From: an uncultured Lachnospiraceae bacterium
Lineage (GTDB): Bacteria; Bacillota; Clostridia; Lachnospirales; Lachnospiraceae
Length of the DNA stretch: 29,554 bases
Reading direction: 5' to 3'
Assembly: GCA_910586355.1 (NCBI GenBank)
Contig: CAJUHJ010000028.1
Coordinates: 1 to 29,554 of the forward strand
Shown: piece by piece, positions 7,848 to 16,851 of the stretch
Layout: every line of letters starts with the position of its first letter
Numbering within the stretch: position 1 is the first letter of the stretch
Translations under genes and position numbers: made by a program
The notes under the pieces: model-generated
What the model saw: only the letters and a program-made list of their open reading frames with translations
Databases searched by the model: none
Told to the model about the DNA's origin: nothing

Positions 7848-8822
7848 ATGGAAAAGGCGATTAAGACAATAGGCGTATTAACCAGCGGCGGAGACGCTCC
7901 GGGAATGAACGCCGCGATTCGGGCAGTTGTCCGTGAAGCATTGGGCAAAGGCCTGATAGTAAAAGGCATCAAAAGAGGTTATGCCGGCCTGCTTGCAGAA
8001 GAGATTATTGACATGGAAGCAAGAAATGTATCGGATACGATTCAGCGCGGCGGTACGATTTTACAGACGGCGCGGTGCATGGAATTTACGACGCCGGAAG
8101 GACAAAAACTTGGGGCGGACGTCTGCCGGAAATATGGAATCGAAGGCATTGTTGTGATTGGCGGAGACGGTTCGTTCCGCGGCGCGCAGAAGCTGGCGGC
8201 TCTTGGGATTAATACAATCGGGCTTCCGGGTACGATTGATCTTGATATTGCGTGTTCAGAATATACCATTGGGTTTGATACCGCAGTTAATACGGCAATG
8301 CAGGCAATTGATAAAGTCCGCGATACTTCGACCTCCCATGAACGGTGCAGTATTATTGAGGTAATGGGACGGGGAGCCGGATATATTGCGCTTTGGACAG
8401 GGATTGCAAATGGGGCGGAAGATATTCTGCTTCCAGAGCGTTACGATTATGACGAACAAAAGTTAGTCAATCATATTATAGAGAACAGAAAACGCGGAAA
8501 GAAACATCATATCATTATTAATGCAGAAGGAATTGGACACTCTGTGAGTATGTCAAAACGAATTGAAGCGGCAACCGGAATTGAGACGAGGGCAACGATT
8601 TTGGGGCATATGCAGCGCGGCGGCAGCCCGACGTGTAAAGACCGCGTCTATGCGTCTATCATGGGGGCTCTTGCAGTTGATTTGTTGTGCCAGGGGAAGA
8701 CAAACCGTATTGTTGCTTACCGCAATGGCGATTTTGTAGATTACGATATTGACGAGGCGCTGGCAATGGACAAAGGTATTCCGGAATATCAGTTTGAGGT
8801 TTGTAAGAATCTGTCGATATAA
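7848..8822 (+). CDS. pfkA: 6-phosphofructokinase, ATP-type
   Basis: A 324-residue cytoplasmic enzyme that phosphorylates fructose 6-phosphate at C1, the committed step of glycolysis. The ATP loop 'GVLTSGGDAPGMN' (residues 9-21) and 'GGDGS' (105-109) are present; Gly in GGDGS indicates ATP use, whereas pyrophosphate enzymes carry GGDDS. The catalytic segment reads GTIDLD (128-133): both aspartates are kept, but the usual GTIDND asparagine is Leu. Substrate contacts 'TSTSHERCSIIEVMGR' (160-175) and 'GHMQRGGSP' are intact. AGGAGGA lies 8 nt before the ATG. It follows dnaE closely and is probably co-transcribed. Its stop codon is immediately followed by the trigger-factor promoter, with no clear terminator between. 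Confidence 0.96.
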   Translation: MEKAIKTIGVLTSGGDAPGMNAAIRAVVREALGKGLIVKGIKRGYAGLLAEEIIDMEARNVSDTIQRGGTILQTARCMEFTTPEGQKLGADVCRKYGIEGIVVIGGDGSFRGAQKLAALGINTIGLPGTIDLDIACSEYTIGFDTAVNTAMQAIDKVRDTSTSHERCSIIEVMGRGAGYIALWTGIANGAEDILLPERYDYDEQKLVNHIIENRKRGKKHHIIINAEGIGHSVSMSKRIEAATGIETRATILGHMQRGGSPTCKDRVYASIMGALAVDLLCQGKTNRIVAYRNGDFVDYDIDEALAMDKGIPEYQFEVCKNLSI

Positions 8823-8829
8823 GTTTTTC

Positions 8830-8858
8830 TTGTTTTTTAAAAAAGCATATGTTATAAT
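8830..8858 (+). promoter_or_regulatory. Trigger factor promoter
   Basis: TTGTTT (8830-8835), exactly 17 bp, TATAAT (8853-8858), with a ~30-nt leader to tig. This is the clearest promoter of the 8.8-19.9 kb block and could drive tig and the clp/lon genes. No CtsR-type direct repeat or CIRCE element was seen near it. Confidence 0.75.
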
Positions 8859-8894
8859 ACTGCAATGACTGCAGGCGAAGGAGGAAACAGTTGA

Positions 8895-10214
8895 ATGAGT
8901 GTACAGGTTGAAACATTAGAGAAGAATATGGCAAAGCTTACGATTGAATTATCGGTGGATAAGTTGGAAGAAGCATTGCAAAAGGCATATTTGCAGCAGA
9001 AAAATAAGATTCGTCTTCCGGGATTTCGAAAAGGAAAAGTACCTAGAAATATGGTCGAAAAAATGTATGGGCCGGAAATCTTCTTTGAAGATGCAGCAAA
9101 TCAGCTGATTCGTGAGAATTATGGTGATGCAGCTGATGAAAGCGGAGTTGATATTGTATCGCGTCCGACGATTGATATTGTCCAGATTGAAAAAGGAAAG
9201 CCGTTTATTTTTACGGCGGAAGTGGCAGTTCGTCCGGAAGTGACGCTTGGCAAATATAAAGGAGTTACCGTCACAAAAATTGATACGTCTGTATCAGAAG
9301 AAGAAATTGACGAAGCTGTGGAAGCAGAGAGATTAAACAACGCCAGAGCGGTTACGGTAGAAGACCGCGCGATTGTAGAAGGCGATACGGCGGTTATCGA
9401 CTATGAAGGATTTGTGGACGGAGAGCCGTTTGAAGGCGGAAAGGGAGAAAATCATTCCTTAGAAATTGGTTCCCATTCTTTTATTGATACATTTGAAGAA
9501 CAGTTAATCGGAAAAACTAACGGTGAAGAAACAGAGGTAAACGTGACGTTTCCGGAAGACTACCATGCAGAGGAATTGGCCGGGAAACCAGCAGTATTTA
9601 AAGTAAAGATTCACGAAATCAGAGTAAAAGAACTGCCGGATCTGGATGATGAGTTTGCGCAGGATATTTCTGAATTTGATACGCTGGCAGAATACAAAGA
9701 AGACGTTAAAAAACAAATCGAAGAACGTAAAAAAGCAGAGGCAAGACAGACAAAGGAAGAAGAAGCAATCAAAAAAATTGTAGATAAATCTTCCATGGAG
9801 ATTCCGGACGCTATGCTTGAGACACAGATAGAATCCATGATAGAAGACTTCGCCCAGAGAATTTCACAGCAGGGCTTAAGTTTTGAGCAGTATATGCAGT
9901 TTTCCGGTTTGACAATGGACAAATTAAAAGATCAGGTGAAACCGGATGCGTTAAGCCGTATTAAGAGCAGCCTTGTGTTAGAACAGATTGTGACAGAAGA
10001 GAATATTGAAGCAACAGAGGAAGATTTGAATACAGAAATTGATAAGATGGCAGAAGCATATAAAATGACGGCAGACCAGATTAAGACGATGATTGGGGAA
10101 GCTGAGCAAAAGTCCATCAAGAAAGATATTGCAATTCAAAAAGCTGTTACATTGGTTATGGATAATGTGAAAGAACGCGCCAAACCAAAGAGCAAAAAAG
10201 AAGAAGCTGAATAA
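8895..10214 (+). CDS. tig: Trigger factor, ribosome-bound chaperone and prolyl isomerase
   Basis: A 439-residue protein of normal family length with the standard three parts. The N-terminal ribosome-docking domain carries the signature 'GFRKGKVPRNM' (residues 43-53). The FKBP-type isomerase domain occupies about residues 155-245 ('GDTAVIDYEGFVDGEPFEGG'). The helical C-terminal arms run from ~246 and end in a charged Lys/Glu tail. It docks at L23 by the exit tunnel and shields nascent chains. The ATG at 8895 has GAAGGAGG about 9 nt upstream. It heads the tig-clpP-clpX-lon-engB order seen in many Firmicutes and has its own strong promoter. Confidence 0.97.
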   Translation: MSVQVETLEKNMAKLTIELSVDKLEEALQKAYLQQKNKIRLPGFRKGKVPRNMVEKMYGPEIFFEDAANQLIRENYGDAADESGVDIVSRPTIDIVQIEKGKPFIFTAEVAVRPEVTLGKYKGVTVTKIDTSVSEEEIDEAVEAERLNNARAVTVEDRAIVEGDTAVIDYEGFVDGEPFEGGKGENHSLEIGSHSFIDTFEEQLIGKTNGEETEVNVTFPEDYHAEELAGKPAVFKVKIHEIRVKELPDLDDEFAQDISEFDTLAEYKEDVKKQIEERKKAEARQTKEEEAIKKIVDKSSMEIPDAMLETQIESMIEDFAQRISQQGLSFEQYMQFSGLTMDKLKDQVKPDALSRIKSSLVLEQIVTEENIEATEEDLNTEIDKMAEAYKMTADQIKTMIGEAEQKSIKKDIAIQKAVTLVMDNVKERAKPKSKKEEAE

Positions 10215-10219
10215 AGCCG

Positions 10220-10241
10220 GCCGGCTCATTAACGAGCCGGT
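10220..10241 (+). other. GC-rich hairpin between tig and clpP
   Basis: CCGGCTC (10221-10227), loop ATTAAC, GAGCCGG (10234-10240), with a flanking G-U pair. No T-run follows (TCTCATTG), so it looks more like an mRNA processing, stability or attenuation element than an intrinsic terminator. No promoter is visible between it and clpP. Confidence 0.6.
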
Positions 10242-10269
10242 CTCATTGTAATTTATTAGGAGGCAGAAT

Positions 10270-10857
10270 ATGAGTTTAGTACCTTATGTCGTTGAACAGA
10301 CCAGCAGAGGTGAGAGAAGTTACGATATTTATTCAAGATTACTAAAAGACAGAATTATTTTCTTAGGAGAAGAAGTCAATGAGACGACGGCAAGCCTGAC
10401 GGTTGCGCAGTTATTATTTTTAGAATCGGAAGATCCCGGAAAAGATATTCAGTTGTATATCAATTCTCCAGGCGGCGTCGTAACGGCGGGACTCGCGATT
10501 TATGATACCATGCAGTATATTAAATGCGACGTCTCTACGATTTGTATTGGGTTAGCGGCAAGTATGGGCGCATTCCTGCTTGCAGGCGGTACAAAAGGAA
10601 AGCGGATGGCTCTGCCAAATGCAGAGATTATGATTCATCAGCCTTCCGGCGGAGCCAGAGGCCAGGCGACGGAAATTGAAATTGCCGCGGAAAATATATT
10701 AAAGACAAAGAAACGGTTAAATCAGATACTTGCTGAGAACACAGGACAGTCATATGAGACGATTGCTGCAGATACAGAAAGAGACCATTATCTTTCTGCA
10801 TTTGAAGCGCAGGAATATGGCTTAATTGATCAGGTCATTAAAAATCGTGCACAATAA
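10270..10857 (+). CDS. clpP: ATP-dependent Clp protease proteolytic subunit
   Basis: A 195-residue serine peptidase that forms the tetradecameric Clp barrel. The triad is visible at canonical positions: Ser98 in 'GLAASMGAF', His123 in 'MIHQPSGGARGQ' and Asp172 in 'ERDHYLS'. 'SPGGVVTAGLAIYDTM' forms the oxyanion region. The N-terminal loop 'MSLVPYVVEQTSRGERSYDI' is typical and docks with ClpX. AGGAGG lies 8 nt before the ATG. It precedes clpX by 16 bp, so the two subunits of one machine are made together. No processing propeptide is evident. Confidence 0.98.
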   Translation: MSLVPYVVEQTSRGERSYDIYSRLLKDRIIFLGEEVNETTASLTVAQLLFLESEDPGKDIQLYINSPGGVVTAGLAIYDTMQYIKCDVSTICIGLAASMGAFLLAGGTKGKRMALPNAEIMIHQPSGGARGQATEIEIAAENILKTKKRLNQILAENTGQSYETIAADTERDHYLSAFEAQEYGLIDQVIKNRAQ

Positions 10858-10873
10858 ATGATGGAGTGAAATT

Positions 10874-12163
10874 ATGTCAGGAAGAAATTTTATGGGTGGT
10901 GGGGAGAAAATTCGTTGTTCCTTTTGCGGCAGAACAGAAGGCCAGGTCAGAAAAATGATTTCAGGACCAAGCGGAGCCTTTATCTGTGACGAGTGTGTGG
11001 ATATCTGCATGGAGATTATCGAAGAAGAGATGATGGAAGAAGACGACAGAGAAGTTGTAGAAGATAACGCCGCACAGGAAATCAATCTGTTAAAACCAGA
11101 AGAAATGAAAGCGTTTCTGGATGAATATGTAATCGGGCAGGATATTGCAAAGAAAGTACTGTCTGTCGCTGTTTACAATCACTATAAAAAGATATTAGCA
11201 GGGCCTAATCTGGATGTAGAACTGCAAAAGAGCAATATTTTAATGTTAGGGCCGACCGGTTCCGGAAAAACCTATCTGGCACAGACTTTGGCGCGTATTT
11301 TGAATGTGCCTTTTGCAATTGCAGACGCGACGACTTTAACAGAGGCAGGTTATGTTGGTGAAGATGTAGAAAATATACTTTTGAAAATTATACAGGCTGC
11401 TGATTACGATATTGCGCGGGCGCAGCGGGGAATCATCTACATTGATGAAATTGATAAGATTACAAAGAAATCTGAAAATGTGTCGATTACGCGGGATGTT
11501 TCTGGAGAAGGCGTGCAGCAGGCGCTGTTAAAAATACTAGAAGGTACAGTGGCTTCTGTTCCTCCACAGGGAGGCAGAAAACATCCGCAGCAGGAATTAA
11601 TCCAAATTGATACGTCCAATATTCTTTTCATCTGTGGGGGCGCTTTTGATGGATTAGAGAAAATTATTGAAACAAGATTAGACCAGAAGGCCATTGGTTT
11701 TAACGCGGTTGTAAAAGACAAACGAGAAGTAAATGCGGGAGAGTCTTTTAAACATGCGATGCCGCAGGATTTCATCAAATTTGGTCTGATACCGGAGTTT
11801 ATCGGGCGTGTGCCCGTTACGGTGTCTTTGGATGCCTTGGATAAATCTGCGCTTGTCCGTATTTTGACGGAACCAAAGAATTCTTTGGTAAAACAGTATC
11901 AGAAACTTTTGGAATTAGATAATGTGGAATTATTTTTTGAAAAAGAAGCCATTGAAGCGATTGCTGATAAAGCGTTAGACAGGCAGACGGGCGCAAGAGG
12001 CTTACGTGCAATTATGGAAAATGTAATGATGGATTTGATGTATCAGATACCTTCGGATGATACCATTTCAGAATGTACAATTACCAAAAAACTGGTAGAA
12101 GAAAAGGGATTTATGGATTCCATTGAACAAAAAAAAGTATTATTAGAATCAAAGAGTGCTTAA
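10874..12163 (+). CDS. clpX: ATP-dependent Clp protease ATP-binding subunit ClpX
   Basis: A 429-residue AAA+ unfoldase that feeds substrates to ClpP. A zinc-binding domain is at the N-terminus with Cys15, Cys18, Cys38 and Cys41 ('CSFCGR' and 'ICDECVDIC'). A strongly acidic linker follows (residues ~49-66). The AAA+ module carries Walker A 'GPTGSGKT' near residue 128, pore loop 'GYVGEDVEN', Walker B 'IIYIDEIDKI' and an arginine-finger region. The ClpP-docking IGF tripeptide is present in 'KAIGFNAVV'. All key residues look intact. It sits 16 bp after clpP and 66 bp before lon, with a hairpin in the latter gap. Confidence 0.98.
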   Translation: MSGRNFMGGGEKIRCSFCGRTEGQVRKMISGPSGAFICDECVDICMEIIEEEMMEEDDREVVEDNAAQEINLLKPEEMKAFLDEYVIGQDIAKKVLSVAVYNHYKKILAGPNLDVELQKSNILMLGPTGSGKTYLAQTLARILNVPFAIADATTLTEAGYVGEDVENILLKIIQAADYDIARAQRGIIYIDEIDKITKKSENVSITRDVSGEGVQQALLKILEGTVASVPPQGGRKHPQQELIQIDTSNILFICGGAFDGLEKIIETRLDQKAIGFNAVVKDKREVNAGESFKHAMPQDFIKFGLIPEFIGRVPVTVSLDALDKSALVRILTEPKNSLVKQYQKLLELDNVELFFEKEAIEAIADKALDRQTGARGLRAIMENVMMDLMYQIPSDDTISECTITKKLVEEKGFMDSIEQKKVLLESKSA

Positions 12164-12170
12164 ATACAAT

Positions 12171-12205
12171 AGCTGTCGCAGTAAATTCAGTTACTGGCGG
12201 CAGCT
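12171..12205 (+). other. Stable hairpin between clpX and lon
   Basis: AGCTGTCGC-AGTAA (12171-12184) pairs with TTACT-G-GCGGCAGCT (12191-12205) around a six-base loop, with one G-U pair and one bulged G. It is followed by TTTCAT, not a long T-run. It may attenuate or process the transcript before lon. No separate lon promoter was found. Confidence 0.55.
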
Positions 12206-12229
12206 TTCATACTAGAAAGGGGCTATAAC

Positions 12230-14542
12230 GTGAGCGACAATATCATAACAATTCCGGCAATTGCATTACGGGGGATGACAATACTGCCTGGAATCGTGGC
12301 GCATTTTGATGTCAGCAGGGAGAGATCGATTAAAGCAGTGGAAGTAGCAATGATGGGAGAGCAGAAACTGTTTTTAGTTACACAAAAGAATATCGAAGCA
12401 GACGACCCGCAGATTGACGAGATGTATCAGGTTGGTATTATTGCCAAGGTAAAACAAGTGGTTAAGATGCAAAACGGCGTTGTCCGTATTCTTGTAGAAG
12501 GAGAGTGGCGCGCAAGCCTGTCCGGATTGGTAGAACAAAGCGACTATCTTTTGGCAGAAGTGATTGTAATGGGTGAAGATACAGAGACATATACGCAAGA
12601 AGTCCGGGAAGGGATGATTCGTGCAATTCGGGAGGTTTACGGCAAATATGCAGTACTAAATCCAAAACTTGGCAGGGACTTTTTGCGTCAAATTACAGAA
12701 ATCAAAGACGTCGGAAAATTAATGGATTTGATTGCCAATCAAATGCCGGTCTATTATGAAGAAAAGCAGGTTTATTTAGAAGCAGCCACATTAGAAGAGC
12801 GTTATACGGCCTTGATGGAGATGATTCTTCGGGAAATTAATATTACTTCCATCAAAAATGAATTTCAGGCAAAGGTCAAAGAGCAGGTCGACCAAAACCA
12901 AAAAGAATATTTGCTGCGGGAACAGATGAAAGTAATTCGTGAAGAATTAGGAGAGGATCATACGGAATCGGACACAGACCAGTTCCGCCAGCAGCTGAAA
13001 AAAATTAATGCTTCCAAAGAGGTAAAGGAGAAAATCAAAAAAGAAATAGACCGGTTTGGGAATATCAGTTCCAATTCGTCGGAAAGTACAGTGGCGAGGG
13101 GATATATTGAAACATTGTTAGAACTGCCGTGGGATCAGGAGTCGAAAGACAATAAAGACTTAAAAAATGCCGAAAAAGTGCTAAACCACGATCATTATGG
13201 ATTGGAAAAGGTCAAAGAGCGTATGCTGGAGTTTCTTGCCGTTCGTAACCTGACTGGAAAAGGAGAAAGTCCGATTATCTGTCTTGTAGGGCCTCCGGGA
13301 ACCGGAAAGACAAGTATTGCCAGATCTGTTGCAAAAGCCCTCAATAAAAAATACGTGCGCATTTCCCTTGGAGGCGTCAGAGACGAAGCAGAAATCCGAG
13401 GGCATAGGAGAACGTATGTAGGCGCTATGCCGGGCAGGATTGCGGCGGGGCTTCGTACGGCAGGGGTGAAAAACCCTTTAATGCTTTTAGATGAAATTGA
13501 TAAGGTCAGCAGCGATTACAAAGGAGATACGTCTTCTGCGCTGTTGGAAGTGCTGGATTCAGAGCAAAACCATAAATTTAGAGATCATTATGTGGAAATT
13601 CCACTTGATTTGTCCGAAGTGATGTTTATAGCGACGGCAAATTCTGTGCAGGAGATTCCTCGTCCGCTGTTAGACCGTATGGAATTAATTGAAGTCAATA
13701 GTTATACGGAAAATGAAAAGCTGCACATTGCCATGGAACATTTAGTAAAAAAGCAGCTCAAAAAAAATGGACTGAAAAAAAATCAGTTTTCGATTAGCGA
13801 AGACGCGCTTGCCATGGTTATCCGCCATTATACGAAAGAAGCCGGAGTCCGTAATTTGGAACGCAAAATTGGTGAAATCTGTCGGAAAGCAGCTCGTGGA
13901 ATCTACGAAAACGAGAAGAAAAAAGTCAGCGTGACGAAAAAAAATCTCAGTCAGTTTTTAGGAAAAGAAAAGTATACAGTTGATATGGCGGCAAAAACGG
14001 ACGAGATAGGCATTGTGCGCGGGCTTGCGTGGACAAGCGTCGGCGGCGATACTTTGGAGATTGAAGTAAATGTCATGCCGGGAAAAGGCGAATTTTGTCT
14101 TACAGGGCAGCTTGGAGATGTAATGAAAGAATCGGCGAGGACAGGCATTAGCTATATTCGTTCTGTTAGTAAGGAGTTTAAGATTCCAAAGGAATTTTTT
14201 AAAGAAAATGACATCCATATTCACATTCCGGAAGGCGCTGTGCCAAAAGACGGTCCGTCAGCGGGAATTACAATGGCGACAGCTATGCTATCAGCAATGA
14301 CAAAGCGGAAAGTCCGCGCAGATGTGGCAATGACTGGAGAAATTACTCTGCGTGGCAGGGTGCTTCCAATCGGAGGGTTAAAAGAAAAGACGTTAGCTGC
14401 TAAAAATGCGGGAATCCAGACGATTTGCGTTCCAAAGAAAAATGAAAAAGATATGGACGAAATTACAGAAGAAATCAAACGGGGACTTGAAATCGTTTAT
14501 GTGGAAACGATGGACGACGTATTAAAAACAGCGTTTGTATAG
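12230..14542 (+). CDS. lon: Lon ATP-dependent serine protease
   Basis: A 770-residue LonA enzyme. The N-terminal substrate domain (residues ~5-200) starts 'ITIPAIALRGMTILPGIVAH'. A helical linker leads to AAA+ with Walker A 'GPPGTGKTS' near residue 354 and Walker B 'LMLLDEIDK'. The C-terminal peptidase carries the catalytic dyad: Ser in 'PKDGPSAGITMATAM' (~679) and Lys in 'PIGGLKEKTLAA' (~720). It degrades misfolded and regulatory proteins in the cytosol. The start is a GTG at 12230 behind AAAGGGG; no upstream ATG is in frame with a ribosome site. It lies 11 bp before engB. All catalytic residues are present. Confidence 0.97.
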   Translation: MSDNIITIPAIALRGMTILPGIVAHFDVSRERSIKAVEVAMMGEQKLFLVTQKNIEADDPQIDEMYQVGIIAKVKQVVKMQNGVVRILVEGEWRASLSGLVEQSDYLLAEVIVMGEDTETYTQEVREGMIRAIREVYGKYAVLNPKLGRDFLRQITEIKDVGKLMDLIANQMPVYYEEKQVYLEAATLEERYTALMEMILREINITSIKNEFQAKVKEQVDQNQKEYLLREQMKVIREELGEDHTESDTDQFRQQLKKINASKEVKEKIKKEIDRFGNISSNSSESTVARGYIETLLELPWDQESKDNKDLKNAEKVLNHDHYGLEKVKERMLEFLAVRNLTGKGESPIICLVGPPGTGKTSIARSVAKALNKKYVRISLGGVRDEAEIRGHRRTYVGAMPGRIAAGLRTAGVKNPLMLLDEIDKVSSDYKGDTSSALLEVLDSEQNHKFRDHYVEIPLDLSEVMFIATANSVQEIPRPLLDRMELIEVNSYTENEKLHIAMEHLVKKQLKKNGLKKNQFSISEDALAMVIRHYTKEAGVRNLERKIGEICRKAARGIYENEKKKVSVTKKNLSQFLGKEKYTVDMAAKTDEIGIVRGLAWTSVGGDTLEIEVNVMPGKGEFCLTGQLGDVMKESARTGISYIRSVSKEFKIPKEFFKENDIHIHIPEGAVPKDGPSAGITMATAMLSAMTKRKVRADVAMTGEITLRGRVLPIGGLKEKTLAAKNAGIQTICVPKKNEKDMDEITEEIKRGLEIVYVETMDDVLKTAFV

Positions 14543-14553
14543 GAGAAAAATAT

Positions 14554-15165
14554 ATGGTTATCAAACAAGTGGAACTTGAAATTGTATGCGGAGTGACAAG
14601 CAGGCTGCCGGAAAATACACTGCCGGAAATTGCGTTTGCCGGAAAATCCAATGTTGGCAAATCTTCTCTCATCAATGCGTTAATGAACCGGAAATCTTTG
14701 GCAAGGATTTCTTCGCAGCCGGGAAAGACACAGACGATTAATTTTTATAATATCAATCATGCCATGTATCTGGTGGATCTTCCAGGGTATGGATATACAA
14801 AAATAGCGGAATCTGTAAAAAAGACATGGAGCGTAATGATAGAAAAATATCTGCATACCTCAAAGCAGCTAAAGGCAGTATTTCTTTTAATTGATATTCG
14901 CCACGATCCTTCAGCCAACGATAAAATGATGTATGAATGGATTCTTCATCAGGGCTATGAACCGATTATTATTGCGACAAAGCTGGATAAGCTGAAACCA
15001 AGCCAGGTGCAAAAGCATGTGCAGGCAATCCGCAAAGGCTTGAATATGAAATCAGACGCTTATGTTTTTCCGTTTTCTGCTTTAAATAAGAAGGGGCGGG
15101 AAGAAATTTGGGAATATATGGACTTATTGTTGGATGGTGCTAAGGACAGTGAAATTGAAGAATAA
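14554..15165 (+). CDS. engB: Ribosome-assembly GTPase EngB/YsxC
   Basis: A 203-residue TrmE-Era-EngA-EngB-type GTPase involved in late assembly of the 50S subunit. Motifs in order are G1 'FAGKSNVGKSSLINAL', the G2 loop 'SQPGKTQTINFY', G3 'DLPGYGY', G4 'ATKLDK' and G5 'PFSAL'. The ATG at 14554 follows AGGAG with good spacing. It comes directly after lon, as in many Firmicutes. Its 3' end overlaps the start of the next gene in another reading frame, which suggests translational coupling to the metal transporter operon. Confidence 0.96.
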   Translation: MVIKQVELEIVCGVTSRLPENTLPEIAFAGKSNVGKSSLINALMNRKSLARISSQPGKTQTINFYNINHAMYLVDLPGYGYTKIAESVKKTWSVMIEKYLHTSKQLKAVFLLIDIRHDPSANDKMMYEWILHQGYEPIIIATKLDKLKPSQVQKHVQAIRKGLNMKSDAYVFPFSALNKKGREEIWEYMDLLLDGAKDSEIEE

Positions 15166-16045
15166 ATATGTATTTTCGGCGGCGCTTTTGGTTTTTGGAG
15201 TTTTGTTTGCCGGACTATTTGTAAAAGCGTTTGGAAACGGAAAAAATGAAGGTACAACGGAAAAATTTACGGTAGTCACATCGTTTTATCCGGTATATAT
15301 TGCCGCGGCAAATGTTGTTGGGGATTGTCCCGATATTTTATTAAAGAATTTAAGTGAACCGCAAACGGGATGCCTGCATGATTTTCAACTGACGCCGGAA
15401 GATATGAAGTTACTTTCGACAGCAGATTTGTTTTTGGTCAACGGAGGGGGAATGGAGTCGTTTCTTACCGATGTGGCAGAGCAGTATCAGGGCTTAAGTA
15501 TCGTAGAAACGGCAGGAGGGCTTGACGGCATTTCTGAAAATGCCCACGTCTTTATGAGCGTAAACCTTTACAAAAAGCAGGTGGAAGCGATTGCGGACGC
15601 GCTATCTGTTGCCATTCCAGAACAGGAAGAAGAATTCCGCAGATTTGCCGCAGAATATAACGGAAAACTAGAAGAATTAGAAGCGCAGCAAGAGGAAATT
15701 AAGGCGGCGTCAGAGAAAGCGTCTGTGATTTCTTTCCATGAGGCATATGAATATCTGGCGAAAGACTATGGGTTTGATATTGAGTATGCTATCAATCTGG
15801 ATGAAGAACGGCAGATTAGTTCCAAAGAGGCGTCAGATGTGCTTTCTGCTGCTTTGGCGGATGGACGCCGGGTGATATTGGCGGAAGAACAATATGGAAG
15901 CGAACTGGCAGAGATGGTTCAAAAAGAAACTGGAATTGAAGTTTATTATCTGGATACTCTGGTGCGCGGGGACTATGAGTTGGACAGTTATCTAAACAGT
16001 ATGAAAAAAAATATAAATCTTTTAAAATTGGCATTTGGAGTATAG
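15149..16045 (+). CDS. Zinc/manganese-type ABC transporter substrate-binding protein
   Basis: A cluster A-I metal-binding protein (ZnuA/TroA/MntA group), 298 residues from GTG 15149. A hydrophobic N-terminal signal segment (residues ~7-28) leads to 'VVTSFYPVYIAAANVVGD', the usual start of the first lobe. Three candidate ligand histidines are at expected places: His77 in 'GCLHDFQLTPEDM', His133 in 'ENAHVFMS' and His197 in 'VISFHEAYEYLA'; Asp269 in 'YYLDTL' may be the fourth. There is no lipobox cysteine, unusual for a Gram-positive member, so it may stay tethered by an uncleaved signal. There is no His-rich zinc loop, so Zn and Mn cannot be separated. The start is uncertain: TTG 15155 has better spacing from AAGGA (8 nt), and ATG 15134 is the longest option. 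It overlaps engB. Confidence 0.88.
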   Translation: MKLKNKYVFSAALLVFGVLFAGLFVKAFGNGKNEGTTEKFTVVTSFYPVYIAAANVVGDCPDILLKNLSEPQTGCLHDFQLTPEDMKLLSTADLFLVNGGGMESFLTDVAEQYQGLSIVETAGGLDGISENAHVFMSVNLYKKQVEAIADALSVAIPEQEEEFRRFAAEYNGKLEELEAQQEEIKAASEKASVISFHEAYEYLAKDYGFDIEYAINLDEERQISSKEASDVLSAALADGRRVILAEEQYGSELAEMVQKETGIEVYYLDTLVRGDYELDSYLNSMKKNINLLKLAFGV

Positions 16046-16046
16046 C

Positions 16047-16847
16047 ATGAAAAAAATAATAAAGCCATGCGGGCTGCATTGTATCAAGGTGAATCATTTG
16101 GGCGTATGTCTGGGCGGGCAGACCATATTGGAAGATATTAATCTGCATATTCACTGTGGGAGTATCAATGCGATTATTGGTAAAAACGGCGCTGGGAAAT
16201 CAACTTTAGTACGTGCAATTTTAGGCGATATTCCACATTCTGGCGAGATTGCCTTTAAGGATATTGAAAATGGAAGGATACGGAAGCTGAAAATTGGATA
16301 TGTGCCGCAAAGCATGAATATAGAAAAAGATACGCCGTTAAGCGTATATGATTTGATTGCCAGTTATCAGTACCGTTTTCCGGTCTTTTTGAAAAAGAGC
16401 AGAAAAATTGAAACAGAAATTATAAAAGCATTAGAGGTCTTTGAGGCGGAAGACTTAATCGACAAGCAGGTGTGCAATCTTTCCGGAGGGCAGTTTCAGC
16501 GGGTGCTCCTTGCTATGGCGGTTATGGACGAACCGAATCTTTTGCTGTTGGACGAGGCGGTTTCCGGCGTGGACCAGACGGGTATGGAATTATTTTACCG
16601 TACGATGGAATATCTAAAACAGAATTTTGATTTGGCGATTATTTTGATTTCCCATGATTTGGATTATGTGGTAAAATATGCAGACAAGGTTATTTTGCTG
16701 GATAAGACGATTTTAAAAGAGGGAAGCGCAAAAGAAGTATTTGCAGGCGAAGAATTTCAAAAAGTATTTGGAGCAGAAGAACTTCCGGCATATATCAGCA
16801 GAGGAAAGCAAGAGAAAACGTCCATACCAAAGATTGGGAGGAGGTAA
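16047..16847 (+). CDS. Zinc/manganese-type ABC transporter ATPase
   Basis: A 266-residue nucleotide-binding subunit of the metal importer. It has Walker A 'IGKNGAGKST' (residues 44-53), Q-loop 'YVPQSM', signature 'LSGGQFQR', Walker B 'LLLLDEAVSGVD' and switch 'ISHD', all intact. The first 12 residues carry a small 'CGLHC' cluster not usual for the family. The ATG at 16047 was chosen because GGAG ends 6 nt upstream; a four-codon TTG extension would include that ribosome site. It starts immediately after the binding-protein stop and lies 4 nt before the permease start, so the three subunits form one translation unit. Confidence 0.94.
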   Translation: MKKIIKPCGLHCIKVNHLGVCLGGQTILEDINLHIHCGSINAIIGKNGAGKSTLVRAILGDIPHSGEIAFKDIENGRIRKLKIGYVPQSMNIEKDTPLSVYDLIASYQYRFPVFLKKSRKIETEIIKALEVFEAEDLIDKQVCNLSGGQFQRVLLAMAVMDEPNLLLLDEAVSGVDQTGMELFYRTMEYLKQNFDLAIILISHDLDYVVKYADKVILLDKTILKEGSAKEVFAGEEFQKVFGAEELPAYISRGKQEKTSIPKIGRR

Positions 16848-16851
16848 CAGA

